In this document: positions 1 to 13,700 of the stretch, one piece after another | Numbering within the stretch: the stretch's first letter is position 1 | Layout: each line of letters starts with the position of its first letter | Source of the DNA: Atrichornis clamosus | Lineage: Eukaryota; Chordata; Aves; Passeriformes; Menuridae | Assembly: GCA_013400975.1 (NCBI GenBank) | Contig: WBMZ01005334.1 | Location: 43,675 to 107,674, forward strand | Reading direction: 5' to 3' | Length of the DNA: 64,000 bases | The notes under the pieces: model-generated | Databases searched by the model: none | What the model saw: the letters and a program-made list of their open reading frames with translations, nothing else | Told to the model about the DNA's origin: nothing | Position numbers and translations under genes: made by a program

Positions 1-2432
1 TCAAAGACAAGGGGAGTTCAAGGACTGTGCCTACAGCTGGTGGGAAAAATTGACTGAAATTGGCAAAGTAATTTCTCTTGGGCGACAGAGCAGCTTATAC
101 CTGCTGGGCCCATGAACTTTGCCTGCTTTGCTGCACAGTGACCCAGTATCAGCAGGATGTTGGGGTATAGGCTGCCCTTTTCAGTAGTTGTGGGCTCTGA
201 GGATGTGGAAGTTGCAGGCTGAAACCTTTCAGATGGAGGATGCAGAATCCAGATCTCACTTTTCCTGCAGAACAACTTCAGCACATACTTTCCTTTTCAC
301 CCACCTCTGTTTTTTCTTGTAAAAAGCCCAATAAACTCCAGGTAGTCTTGAGAACCCTACCTGTTAGAAGCTTTCGTGTGTCTGAGTTGCTGCAAAGTGT
401 GGGCGTGAAGAGGAAGCGCCAGTCCAGGCCAGTTTTAGATGACTATTAACTCTATTCATTCTGACTGAATTAACTCTGTGGGCTCCCCCTGTTTTCAGAA
501 TATCAGTGGCCACCCTGGGGCAGACCAAAGCCCCATTAGCCCAGTGACCCAGTAATGGCCAGTAGTGGATGTCTCGGGGGTGGTGTGTAAACATGCAGTG
601 GCTTCATTGAGTGCTCTGCCGGCTCCTGGTGATGTGCTGTTCAGGGACATTGAGAGCCAGACATGGTGTGCTTGTACCTAACAGCTCTCTGTGACCATCT
701 TTCTGCTGGATTTGTCCTGCTGTTTAACCATGTACACCTTCAGTACCCACAGCAAGGACTTCCACAACTTCTTTACATTCAGTATGGAAACCAACTTCTG
801 TTGTTCTTTTCAAACCTCCCTATCTCATGGATGCCCCCAGTTCTTGTACTGGAGAACAGAAGAGGATCTCCTTTGATTCGTCCTCAGGATGAATCTGGGT
901 GGGTTTTTTTCCACTGACTTAGCTCTGGACGGGACATGGTTCTCCCCAGTGAGTTCAAAGGAAGCCCTATGAGAGAAGGCTCATTGTTTTAAATCTGCTT
1001 AGTGAAAACACTGTTCCCAGGACAGATACAATTCCCAAAGGCCCAGCTTTTTAGGTCTATGGCAATTTTTGGGCTCAGAATAAAGTGCTGCATTAAATTA
1101 TGCCATCCTATTTCCTAAGACTATATTTCACCTTATACCAAATCCCTACAACTGTGAGCAGCTGCTGAAAAGAGATAGTTACATTCAGTCCTGTATCCTA
1201 TCACAGCTAGCTTCCCATTTTTGTCTCTGTTCAGGTGATCATGCAGCCATGCAACTTGTTTGACTTGATCCAAAGAAAAGGGAAGAACTACATTAAATAT
1301 AAGTTGAAACTATTAATTTAGGCAGCATCATCTTTCATAAATTCAGGTAAAGGGGGTTTAAGAAGGGGCAATCTCTTTTAGAAGACCCTCCGTTAGTTCT
1401 GAGTTTAGGGATTCCTAGTATATCCTGTGTGTTCAATCACCTGTTCTTGTTTGTTTTCTGAAAAAAAATCCTTTATGTTCCTTTGTAGTCCCTCCAGCAG
1501 GCACAAATTCCTTTAACACTTCCTTTTTCCTGTTTGTCTCCCTCCTGTCTATTCATGCAGCTGTCTCCAGGCCACCTCTTCTGTCTTGGAAGGGTTAAAA
1601 GGAAGGTAAGATTAAAAAACAAGTAGGTGAACTGCTGGGCTGACACACTTAGAAATCCATGAGCTTGGCTTAAATTGATAAGGAGAGAAACTGCAATAAG
1701 CCTTTAACAGTTGTGTTACATGGTATTTAGGTTTTTTTTTTAATTTGTATTTTTAGAAAAGGCTGTTTATGTTTGCTCACTTCAAAGGGCACTGTGCTCC
1801 TTGCTAGGGTTTGTCTCTCTGCTGAAAGGAACACTTCTGATTTATTTCATAGCAAAGAGTGGAGGCACAGCTCATCCCAGCCACCTGCAGTGCTTAACCC
1901 GCAGGAGCCCCAGTGGACTGCCAGGGCTGAGCCAAGGGCTGGGCCCTGTGGTAGAGGGCCACTAGCCATCAAGTCAGCTCAGAGGAGCAAGTCCTGACCT
2001 GCTGCCCGTGTCTCTGCCCTGGGACTGGAGCTGTGAAGAGCAGAGAAGTTGAACCAGTTGAAGCTCATTACATAGCCTGCTACAAGAGCTGGGTGTCTCC
2101 TTCAAGGCCCTGTTTTGTTTCCTCATTTGTCTCTCTCAGCAGCACCACCGAAAGCACAAAGTTGTCCTGGCTGTCACTGATATAACCTGTCACCACCTGA
2201 CCTGCCAGATTTTAAACCTGTGAACCTTGTTATAACTTAAGTTCCATTTTCAAAGGAGAATAGCTGATCACTGAGTTACCCAGGCCCTGCTCCCCCCTGA
2301 AGTCATGGGAAGCTGCACTTCCCAGTGGTGCGGTTCAGTGGCAAAGCCTCTGGATGGCCAGAGCAGACACTTTTCCCGAGCAGATGTGTCACAACAGCCT
2401 GTGCCTCCTCTGGCCCCTTAGGGCCACCCGAT

Positions 2433-2505
2433 GTCAGTGAGGGGTTGTTACCAGTGCAGTTTCCAGGTGTGAGTGAGGGCGTGTTACCAGCGCACTGTTT
2501 TCGGT
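2433..2505 (+). repeat. 36-bp imperfect tandem duplication
   Basis: The segment gtcagtgaggggttgttacc at 2433 is repeated 36 bp later as gtgagtgagggcgtgttacc, with matching continuation ccagtgca / cagcgca. Two copies only, intronic. Confidence 0.8.
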
Positions 2506-5500
2506 GTGTTAGAAGTGACTGAGCCGGTCGCCTGGGCCCTGGCCTGGGGAGGAGGATGAGCGCTAAGAGCAGAAATGGTTGGAAGCAAAAACAATTAAAG
2601 AATAGTCACTAAAGGAGGTAATACGAATCTGTCTTGTTCACTGAACCACGTTGTCCTGAAGGAATAAAGGTGTATTTAATAGTTATTGGGCAGTGGTCTT
2701 GCTGGGTTGAGTTAACTCTTGGAGCTTCCTGCTTCCAGAAGAGACTTGAAAAGAGCATTCTCAGGTACTGTGCCATACCCCTTCACATCAGATGCAGCTG
2801 CCACTCGGTTATCAGTCTAAGTCTTATTACACGAAGAAGAGAAGCAAGGCAGGTTAGTTACGGCCACAGGAAACCTTGCATGAAAGGGCAGATGTTCTTC
2901 AGATTTTCAGGCACTTCGGGGTGCTTCATATACCCATCAATTCACTGTGTAGTTTTTGTTGCTGCACCAATCCTTGTTCCCCTAAGCCTTATAATAACCA
3001 GTTTGTGGGTGTAGTGAAGGCAAAATTCAATCAGAGTCTCTGACTCATCCCATCACTAGGATTTTGAACACAAGAGCTATTGCTCACTGCCCACTCCTCC
3101 CCCACGCACCCTATTAACTCAGGTCACTCACTGTTCCCACAGGCTTGCTCTCTCCAGGTCTCCCCACCTACTCCTTTATTTTTCTGGCAGGTGGTTCCTC
3201 TTTCATTCCAGGTGCTTTTTTTCTCTTGGCTCTGTGTATGTAGCTTTCTCTCAGCTCAGGCTTCAGCTGTTCTTCCCAAGCTGTTATACTTTGACTGCCT
3301 CATAAAATACAGAAGACAGGGTTGTGCTCAGATGCAGGGAGCTTCCTGATGGAAAAGCCTAGCAGAGACAAGACCTGACTTCCTATTAGTCCAGTTCATC
3401 CTCAGCACTGGAAAGATATTTTAAATCTAAAAATCAACATAAGAAGAATTGGGGAGTTTATTTGCAGGTTTGACAACTGTGCCCCTCTCCCAATTCGTTG
3501 TCTCCTCGTATGAAGACTGGCACCTTTTTTTTGAGGAGATGGACTTCATTGAAAACCTATTGCAATAAAAGGAACACTGTTGTTGTTTTAGAGATGTTGG
3601 AACATCATTGAAAGCCTTCTCTGAGGTATAAGTCCCACGATTGAAATGCAAAAGGAAATTATAAGCATCTCTTTCCTTCCATGTTGATGTTTGTCTTGTG
3701 GCTGTGGGCATGGTATGCCACCCAGGATTAGATTCCTTTAAGGTCTTGATCACAATAAACAAGAAATTAGTAATGGTGAAAAGAAACTGTCTTCTCATCT
3801 GCTTTATTAAAGAGTTGTGTGACATGGTAGTGTGAGCAGTGCCTCAAAAGTCACATAGCCCTATTGCTATTTGAAAGATCAAATCCTTGAGCAGTAAAAA
3901 CAAAGAAATAGAGAATCAGTGGAAAACTGAATATGAAGAATATATGAGGGATGTAGCAGCGGTGGTGCAACACTCTTGTGTGCACTTGGTGGCTCAAGGG
4001 GCCAAGGGAGTTGTCCTGCTCCCTGTGGGCAGCTGTCACCTTGCAGGCTCACGCATTGTTCTGCAGCACGGCACTGATGCCATGCTCTGGACTGACAGGT
4101 GACCTGGTGCAGTCACTGCACTGTAAATGTTCCCTTTCTCATGATGCTCTACAAGACCTCAGCCCTTACTTTATCATGGGACTGCTTGGCTTGAGTGAGA
4201 GGGCACCTATGGTGAGCAGTGTCATGGCAGCTGCAGGGATGGCCTGGGCTAGCGGCCCATCAGGTGTGCTGCTGCCACCTCACCTGCGTGTCCCATAGGC
4301 CAGGCAACTTTTAGACTTTGTAAACACCCAGTTTATTTCCTGTTGCTTGAAATTCAGTTTGGGCCTGGAGCACTCCGCAGCAAAGCTGTGCCTCTGACTG
4401 AATGGGTTTGTTTATCATCTTACATCAGGAAGGACCTTACCCTGTGCAGTCTGGTGGCACCTGTACAGATACACAATGGCTGTAAGAACTCTCCAGCTGG
4501 GATTCAAAGCTAACTGAGCTGCTGGGACCCTCTCTTTTGGTTCACAGTGTGCCAAAAAATAAAATCCAGCATGTCAAACACTAGACCAAGCCCCGCTGGC
4601 AGATATCAAACAGGTTCCTAGCCTTCAGCCTGAACTGAGTAAAACATCCAACAAAAGTCAACTTTTAATGCTAGATATGTAACATGTGAAGGTCAAGAGA
4701 TGTATCATGCTTGCCTTTTTTTTTTGTCTCCTAAGATCAGTTGCTAGATTAGGCCATCACTTCAAAATTAATATGTATTTATTTGCTGTGAATAGGATGT
4801 GAGTCTTTGGGCTTGATTCAGTTGCCTCATCAGAGGCATCTGATTCTATTTGAGATGCCCTAGAGGACTGTTAATGGCTTTTCAATGGCATGTCGGAGAA
4901 ATCTGTCACATCTGCTGGCACCATACAACAGTCCAGGATATCCCAGGGTGGTCCAGGTGGTCCTGCTGGCTTCTCTGTGGCAACAGAGTGAAACCCTTTT
5001 TGAGAGGCAGTGTTAGCTCTTTTACTAACTGCTTTGAGTAAAAAGGTAGACAGTGCATTTTGCCACAGTGATGACCTGGCTAAGAAGAAAGCTGGGGTAT
5101 AGGTCAAACTCAGAGAATGCCTGTCTTCTGTAGCAGAAGAATGCCCTTATGAGACCAGGAGAGGATGAACATTTTCAGCCAGTAATTTAGAGTTCACCCT
5201 TAGTAACATGAACAGCTAATGTAAATTCATTAATTTGAAATAGTTGTGACCCATGTAACTGGGGTCGTTTTTTGCTACCTATGACAAAAAAAGAAAATCT
5301 CTCTAGGCACAGGAATGTTATGACAGTCAAATCAACCTATTTAAAAATAAAAAGATGGGCATCCTTTTGCAAATTTACATTAAATACCAACCATTACTAC
5401 TGCTTCATGAACGTTTTAAAGCTAGAAATTAACCTGAATATGCATTTGAAAACATGAAAGTTACAAGGAAATCTTGTTCCTCCGAAATACAACTCTCCAT

Positions 5501-8500
5501 TACTTCATTTGCAGATGTGAGCATATGAACATCTGTCAAATGTCATCAAATGTGCATGTAGTTAGTTGATTTCTGATACAAAAGGGGGAAGAATATCTTC
5601 TTTTTCAACAGTTTCTTAATGGTGATTTTTGTAAAGTAGTGGATAATAATGGATGTCATGAAAATGCAAGCTATTCCCCATAAGCATTTTCCCTTACATT
5701 GTGCTTCAAAGCATTGGTCATACCATATGTTTCAGCGTTCCTGAAAATGCAGGCATGGGACTTGCATGTGCAGAGTTGGAGAAGTGTGGCTATAGCTGTG
5801 GAGATACTGTGAGCATCAGTAAACTAGTGTTAGTATGAAGGTGATTGCGTGCTTCATGCTGAACATATTGATGCTGTTGAAATTCCAGCCTGTCACAGTT
5901 CTCAGTATAAATCAATATAAATATTAATTTGCTACAAAACTCTCATTCCTTCAGTGAGAGCTGTGTTAACTGATTAGTATGCATGAACCAGTTTGTGTTT
6001 GAAGTACAGCAAACGTCTATGAGTCTCCTTCTTTAATTGAACCTTCTGGCTATAATTGTTTCTAGCCTGGATTCTTGAGGAAATGAGGCTTACACAGTCA
6101 GTCTGCTTCTCTTTCCCTCCTCCCCTGCTAACTTGTAAACCCACTGGCTAGTTTCAGCCAAATTTGACAAAGAGATCATAGTCTCAAGGATAATTAAGTT
6201 CCTACCAGTTTCATAAAAACAGGTAGCCTAATACTAAAGTGGAGAAAGAGAGACCTCAAAGCCCGCCGAAATGGAAGAGGTTCTTAGAGCGTGCAGGCAA
6301 GAGGAGTTCCTTAAAACTCAGTTAACCACAAGGAAGCTGGGATTTGGGATTTGCAATCAAATGTGCAAGACCCCTGCCGTCATTTGTGCTGGTGCTTGCA
6401 GCACTACCCATTTAACGCTAGTAACAGTCTTGGTGTTGGGCAGAGCTGACACAAAGGACTGCCTACAGCCATTCCCTCTTACCTTTAGCTTCCACTTGCT
6501 TGTTGAACATCGTTTTCATGATATTTTCCATATGGCATCTTTTCAAATAACAGATTTATCTTACTGAGTTGTTGGTAATTACCATGACTTCTTTCTCCTC
6601 AAGGAGAAGGAAATTTCCACTAGGAATGCAGATTTAGGTCTTATTTTGGATGGGTGTGCAAGGCAGTGAAAGGCTGCTGGATGATAGGTAGGGAAAGTGA
6701 CACCCCTCACTGAAGCTGGCTGTTGTATAGAAAGCACCACAGGAATTTTACAGGCAGTAAGAGAGAGCAAGAGAAGGTGTAACACTCCAGAGTCTGTGGT
6801 GAGAACTCATCTGGAAGGAGGAGGTTTGCAGTTACAATCTCTGCTGCTAGGTTTCTTGAAGCATTTTTTTCTTTAGGCAGCCACTTGAAGAAAAAAAAAA
6901 AGAATACTGTCCTGGAAATGAAGGTGACTGTGTTTTATGTAAGAGCCATATGCTGTTTTGTCCTGAGCTCATAGCATCTCATTTTGTTTTTGGGGCAGCA
7001 GCCCTTGAGGTTGTTCCTGTATCCTCATGCAGGAGTAAGCTGGTGTTCAGCATTACTCAGGGCTGGCCTAGGAGATGTTTACTCTTACTTTCTTCACCTA
7101 AACTTGACATTGTTGCAGTATAGTTAAGCTCTACATGTAGATGATATTTTAAATGAGTACTACTATAAAAAACCCCATTTATCCAGCTTTCCCTAAAGCA
7201 CCAACAATACTATAAGCAGGTTTTCCTTTATCAGATATTTCAGTATGCCAGCTGTTACAATATATGTAATGTGTTTAACAAGCAAGGGAGTTTATTATTA
7301 GGTAATTAAATAAGACTGTTCTTTCTAATGAGTTCTTTGCCTTTCAGTCGGAGATGTTGCAAAAAGATCCACTGTGATCTGTGTCAGCTGTATCTCGGTG
7401 TGCTTTGATTTGCTATAAAGCAGCTGTGCATCTCAGCAATGTGCACAAGAATCAGGGGTGTAAAAATGGCCAGTGAGTTTTTAATGTGAAATGAGAAATG
7501 TTATCACTGACTAATTAAGTAGCAAGTGAAGGTTAATTAATTCATAACATGTCTGTATACATGGCCAAATTCTATTTAGTGAGTTAATGTATTGATATAG
7601 ATGTGGAAATATCAAATGAAAAAGTGGTGCAATAAGTTAATAAATGTGTAGCATCTGTACACCCCATAAAGAAATGGTGGCAAATTGATTTTTGGTTCAG
7701 TTTGACAGAAGTTAATTAACCTAGCACCTGACAGGTTTTGTTGATCCCAGCGTCCTTGGGATCTTAGACGGCTTTATGGCTTGAAATGAGATGTGAGTGG
7801 AGCAGCCCAAAGGAAGAGAGGTTGACACTGGTGAAGTAGCAGATTCAAGTAGTAAACACTCGTGCTCTGCATCTCTGTGGATACCAGGAGGAGTCCACAG
7901 ACAACACAGTTTGGCACAGTGTGCTGGTTTTTCTGGGACACGTCACAGAATGCAGCAGGCGCATAGAAAGGGGAAAGCTGCTGTTGCACGTAACATGAAG
8001 CAACCTTCTCCCGAAACGCATTTTTTCCTGCTATGGTGAAAAGCCAAGCAGGTACAAAGAGCATGGGAATACCAGTGTTGTTATGGTATTGCATGTTCTC
8101 AGGTTTGGCTGTTGAATTCAAACTGGCTTGGAGAACAGCATTATATGGAAAAAAATTACTGTGCAATTATAGACAAAGAAAAATGGAAAAAAAAGCCCTC
8201 AAGTGATCTGAACGGAAGGCTGAAACTTTCTGATATGGTATCTGCAGGATCGTTATTAAAATTTAGTTTGATTTTTTTTTTATTTTGCATTTCTTATGTG
8301 CACACTGTGTCCAATTAAAACCCTAGTTTAAATAGATAACCATAACTTATCAGTATAAATACAGCAACTTTAACATGCTTTCCCTTCCCCAAAGAATGTG
8401 GAAATGATGCGTTTAAATTTTATGTAATTACAATTTCCTAAAGGTGATCTTTTTTTTGATTTTCTCTATAAGGCTCCATTTGTCTGACAGTGCAGCACAA

Positions 8501-8790
8501 ACCGATTAAAGATTTATGTAAAATTTACAGTATTTGTAAATCTTAGTTATAATCGGCAATGACTGTGGCTTTCTCTCTTACTAATCTTGAAATTTATGAG
8601 TAGTAAATCAGAAAATATCAATCTTACATTTCAGCACACCTCTCTTGCAAAATACCTGAATCTGCCTGTTTTGAGCTAAAATAGTAAGTCTTCAATCTAC
8701 AAGTCATAATAACCACTTGCGTCACAGATAACCTTGGATATTGGAAGATGTTTTTTTTAAATGGTGGCTTTTGACATGATGTTCTCTGTT

Positions 8791-8858
8791 ATTTGAGGCA
8801 AGTTGTTTAACAACTCTGCCCCTTTGTTTTCCCATTTGTGAAAGGGATGCAACTGGGG
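8791..8858 (+). mobile_element. MIR-like SINE core fossil
   Basis: The order gaggcaagttgtttaacaac, ctctgcccctttgttttccc, atttgtgaaaggg follows the MIR/CORE-SINE consensus (aagtcacttaacctctctgtgcctcagtttccccatctgtaaaatggg). Diverged and partial. A T15 run follows at 8871-8885. Confidence 0.6.
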
Positions 8859-8870
8859 GTTTTTGTTGGT

Positions 8871-8885
8871 TTTTTTTTTTTTTTT
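8871..8885 (+). repeat. poly-T tract (T15)
   Basis: Fifteen T following a GT-rich stretch just downstream of the MIR-like fossil. Confidence 0.9.
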
Positions 8886-10629
8886 ACTTATCCACTCTTT
8901 TTCTTTCAGAAGTAGGAGAAGTTGCTAAGCTGTTCAAGGTTAGCAAGGAGAGGCAATGCTTTCTATTAGCTCTGCTGACATAGCTGGGGAAAAAACAGAC
9001 CAACTTTTGTACTTGCAGGCCCTTCTTAGTATCATATTTATAGAGTGTCTTGGGAATATAGAGCATGCCTGCCAGTACTCACTTGTTAAAAAAATGAGAA
9101 TATTTTAAAATATCTGGAAGAGCCTAAATCTCTGACACAACTTATTGTGCACCTAGGAGTCCATGAATGCATAGTTCATGTACATACATATAGATATACA
9201 CATGAAATGTTTAGCACATTCATATAGCTCCCTCCTCAGCCTTTGTTTTGCTCAGTCAAAAAACCCCACCAGGCTCTGTTTCTCTGTAAGACAGGCTTTC
9301 CTTTCCTTGAGTCACCTTGGTGCCCTATCGCATGCCTGCTTCAGGTCTAATCCAACTGATTGGACATTGGTGAGCAGAGGCACGTGTAGCATTGCTAGTG
9401 GAGAGTTGCCACAGGAGAGGAAGAAGCCTTGCCCCAGCACCTTGCAGCCTTTCCTAACAATCCTCGTTTGATACATCCTTGGGTCTGTGATTGCCTTTTC
9501 CACGATTGTCACACCCGTGTCTCCACCATCAGTCAACAGTTGATCAAAGCATCCATGGTGTTCTCTTCTGACGTGGCCACCTCCATCTCCACGTTATAGC
9601 CGCACACCTTCCCACCTGTGTCTGCACTGAAGGCGGGGTTCATGTCGCTGGCTAGAAAGACTCTGTTCTTTCATGCTGGTTCTTGATCTTGGCAATTCAA
9701 GTTTATCATCTCCTCTCATACCCTGCTCTTCTCTCTTCCTATTCCGAAATAAGCAGGAGTCATCACCATATTTCATTGGCTTATCTGGAGCTTCTGACAA
9801 ACACAGGTCTAAAAAACACAGATGTCACTGGTGTCACGCAGATGTGAAACTTAATAGTGTAATCAAAGTAATTTGTTTCTGCATTTGTGACTTTATAGCC
9901 TCTCCTGCCTATGTCCCCATGGATGACTTCTTCTGCAACTGATCCCATATTCAACTAAGCCAATTGTAAACTTCCAGTTGATTTCATGGGGCACTTCACT
10001 GTCCCCACACTTTGTGTTCTTTTCTAAGTGCAGACTGGTTTGCCTGTTTCCAGTATAGTGCCTCAATGGTTGTTGTCCTACCTGGGCAATTAAGTGGAAC
10101 AGGCTTTCCCTCTGACTGAGGTATATACTTTTGGAAGCTGTATTTATAAATCCATTAATTTAAATTGTTTGGGAGCTCTCATCTGGGATATCATTATATG
10201 AATCCCTACCACTAGGTTTCCATGAGGGTCCTTTCACAAGAGGAAAGCCATTGACACTGATAGTCAAGGGTTCTTCTAAATTATCTGGCCAGTGCTGTGC
10301 ATCAATATGTACTTACACTGTTTCTTTGAATAGCAGATAAGTTTCTGTATTTTTCTTGCTCCTGAGGACTTCTTTAAAAAACAAAAAGAAAAGAGAAGGA
10401 GATCTGTGAGATTTCTCTTCTTCTCAGTTCTCTTTTTATTTTAAAAGGAAAGTTTCATGCTTTTGCAAAGGGTGTGTGTGTTAGACTCTGTTTTCTTTTG
10501 CTTTTTTCTCCTCTTCCGTCAAAACTCCATCTCTGTTTTCCATCAAGGATATGTGAAAAATATTTTCAATATATATCATTAAATAGTTTCCTTGTTCTTA
10601 TACTACTCCCTAGGCATCTGCTGCTGACT

Positions 10630-10705
10630 GCTTTTGGAAACAGGATACTGGGCTAGATGGACCTTAGTCTAACACAGTACAGCTGTTTTATTTTCTTAAA
10701 CGCTG
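10630..10705 (+). mobile_element. ancient CR1 (L3-like) 3' end, sense
   Basis: The word ggatactgggctagatggac followed by cttagtctaacacagtacag and a T-rich end matches the widespread amniote CR1/L3 3' module (actgggctagatggaccattggtctgacccagtatgg...). It is older and of a different subfamily from the two minus-strand CR1 copies. The upstream extent is unclear. Confidence 0.7.
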
Positions 10706-13700
10706 AATCTTTTGTCCAAAAAAAGTGATTTTTATTTATTTACTTGTATGCAGCTGCAGTGGCTCTTGAGAAGCAGAGTCTATGGTTTGCTCTTGAGAAT
10801 ATGAATACAAATTCAGAGGTGTACAACAGCTCATCTAAGTAATTGCAGAAGTGTTCCTAATTGTAACCTTCTGTAGAGTGCAGAGGCAATGAGCGTGTGT
10901 TGTAATGAAGAGTGTGACTTGCAGGAGGTTCGGATATTTGAGGAGAAGAGCCGGAGACCACAACAGCAGAGAAAGATGGGAGCTACCCCAGCTTGCGCTT
11001 CAGAGGGAAATACAGGGTGCCAGAGGGGAACAAAATCTGTCCCAGTCTTGGTAGCTGTTGTTGCCACTGCTCAGAAAGGGGAATAGAAAAAAACTGGGGG
11101 AGAGGGGGTGTTCAAATTCCATAATACTGTATCAAAAGTGAATGTGGAAAATGTTTTATTAAATAGTCAGTTTAGCAAAACTGTAAGAGCCCAAACTTAG
11201 AACCTTTCACACCTTCTTTTTGAAGCTTCTGTTTTAACATTAATTTTGATCCTTAAATGTAATAAAAAGTTAGTGGGATGGTTTTGTTGTTGTTTGGGTT
11301 TTCTTAAGAAGTACACAGAGAAATGTGAACTCAATTTTCCTATGATGTTCTTTTTTCTTGCTATTCCAAATTTATATACCACTGAACTCATCAACAGGTT
11401 TGTGATAGGCTGCAGTGAACTCAAATGTGACTGTTGTTAATGACACTGGACTAAGGAAAATAGTCTTACAATAACAGCTTGAGAGACCAAATCTTTAAGG
11501 ATTCCTGAGCATTAATTTTACCTGTTTATGTAGCCATATGTAAATATGTTTTCTTGGGATTAGGACTTGTGTTCGCAGAATTTTCAACCAATTTCTATAT
11601 TTAGACACCAAAGTAAGACTTCTACTTTACTTTCACTGTATATTTTCCCATTTTATCATCATAACTGATTTTGTAATAAAGTGCATTATCATCTGGTTTA
11701 ATTATTTTCCACAAGATTAGTGTTTTTCACTTAACTGAAGCTTTATTATTTGATGCATCCACCTTCTACCTTTATGTTCTTTTTTATATTTTTAAAAGGA
11801 ACAAGAAATTCTGTAAACCTTCACCCTTTCTTTATGTTATAAATTGTCAGAGCACTTACGGATACTGGGCTTTGTTGACTTTTTGTTCAGGAGTTAGTTA
11901 AAGTTGGCTGGATATCTGTCCTAAATACTTCCTGACTGTAGTACTTGGAATAGCAGTTTTCACTTCTCTGGTGAGGGTGAACTAGCCAACAAGCAATATA
12001 TTTTTTTTCTGACTCCACTGTCCTTGAAGCACTTTCAAGAAACACCTACATGTATTTTTATTTTAGGTTTAAACAAAGAAAAAATTAAACTTCTGGATTG
12101 TGAATCTATTTTTTCCTAACTATAGGACAGCTAAAGAGATGTAAGAATATCAGTGTTAGCCCCTGCTCTGTTCATGAACATGTTCAAAAGACAAGACTGG
12201 ATGCAGTTTGTTTTGTATATAAATTACCTTTCCAAAAGGAAGATGATGTTTATCTGAAGTCCATTAAATAGGTGCTTATGTGTACCTAATTATTTGAACG
12301 TGCAAGTCCAGGCTAGCTCACCCTGTGTTTTGTGGGAACTGCCAGTGCTAAGGTGAGTGAGGTTGGATAGGGTTGCTGGCTTTTCTTCTGGTTCCACAGA
12401 GGTGGGCACTGGTTTGTAGACAGCACCAGCAATCCCACACCTCCCAGGGCAGCTACTCAGAGCCATCCTGGATAATCCCTCTGTCTTGTGGGAAAAGGCA
12501 ATGGGAGCTGGGAACATTGAGTGTTTGTGTGGTATTGAACAGCTGAGGGACTCCACCAACTTTCTGCTTGGATCCATGAGCCACTGTGCCTGCTTGGGCC
12601 ATGCACGGGCATGGAGAAATGTCACAAAGTGAGTCTTTCATTCCCAGACTGGCAAATGCTCAATTACCTGTACTCTCCTAGAGCCTGAGGGAGGTTGTGG
12701 GGGTTTTAAGGGTGTAAGAGAGCAGTGGTAACCATCACATTTCCATCATAGCAGGGTTGTCATCATCCCCTTAGCTGCAGTCAGAGATCTGAAAAATATA
12801 TCATTATACGTCTAGGATCTAACGTGTATGGGTGAGTTTGTTTTTAATAACACTCATAAAAGGTAGATTTGAAGTGTTAGAATCATGTTTGTGAGCTCTT
12901 TATAGGTTATCGGCTCTTTGTGTGTCTGCAAGAAGTACATGATAAATTGGCAGACAGCTGTTTGATGATATATAAATTGTTGTCTGGTACTTAAATAGCT
13001 TAACATTTTCCAGCTGTGATCAGATGTGTCTGAAATTGTTCAGCTTTACTCTAAGAGAGCTGCAGTTCCTCATTAATTCTAGTACTCCATGAGTAGTTAA
13101 CCTAGTCTGTGTAAGGCTTTGCATTTCCGAAGAGCCACATTTAATTGCCTAGCAATTGGCCTTTATGTTGGTGTTTTTATTAAATGCTGAGAAAAGTTCT
13201 TTGTATCAGACTTGCTGGTGGTTTTGCATTGTTTCCCTGTAGTCTCCAAACTGGTAAGTCCACTTGTTAAACTGGGTTAGATTTTGCAATCTCCTTTGTT
13301 GTGGGATTCTCCCTTACTTCCCCCAGTACATTCCAGAAATTGTTTGCTTGCAGGCAACTCTATTTATAAGCTTGTTTCATTTCTGTTTCATGTTTGAAAA
13401 GGTTTTTTGTAGCTCTTACCTTTTCTTTGGTTTCTATGATATGCTAATCAAATGTTCTTTAACTAGTTAAAACTGAACACTTTATTTGTTAAATACAGCC
13501 AGCCAAGGGAGTCCTCTAGGCATTACATCCCCATTCTTTGCTGTCTCTCTATTTCATTGTTCTCAGGATTATAGCATGGGAAAACTAATAAAGCATGGTC
13601 TACAGTGTGCTGAGTGGCTGAACATATGATGAACCTTCTACTGAGGCCTTGATATTTCTAAAATTCACTATGTTTCTTCTTCTTAAAGCAGAGTTGACTT

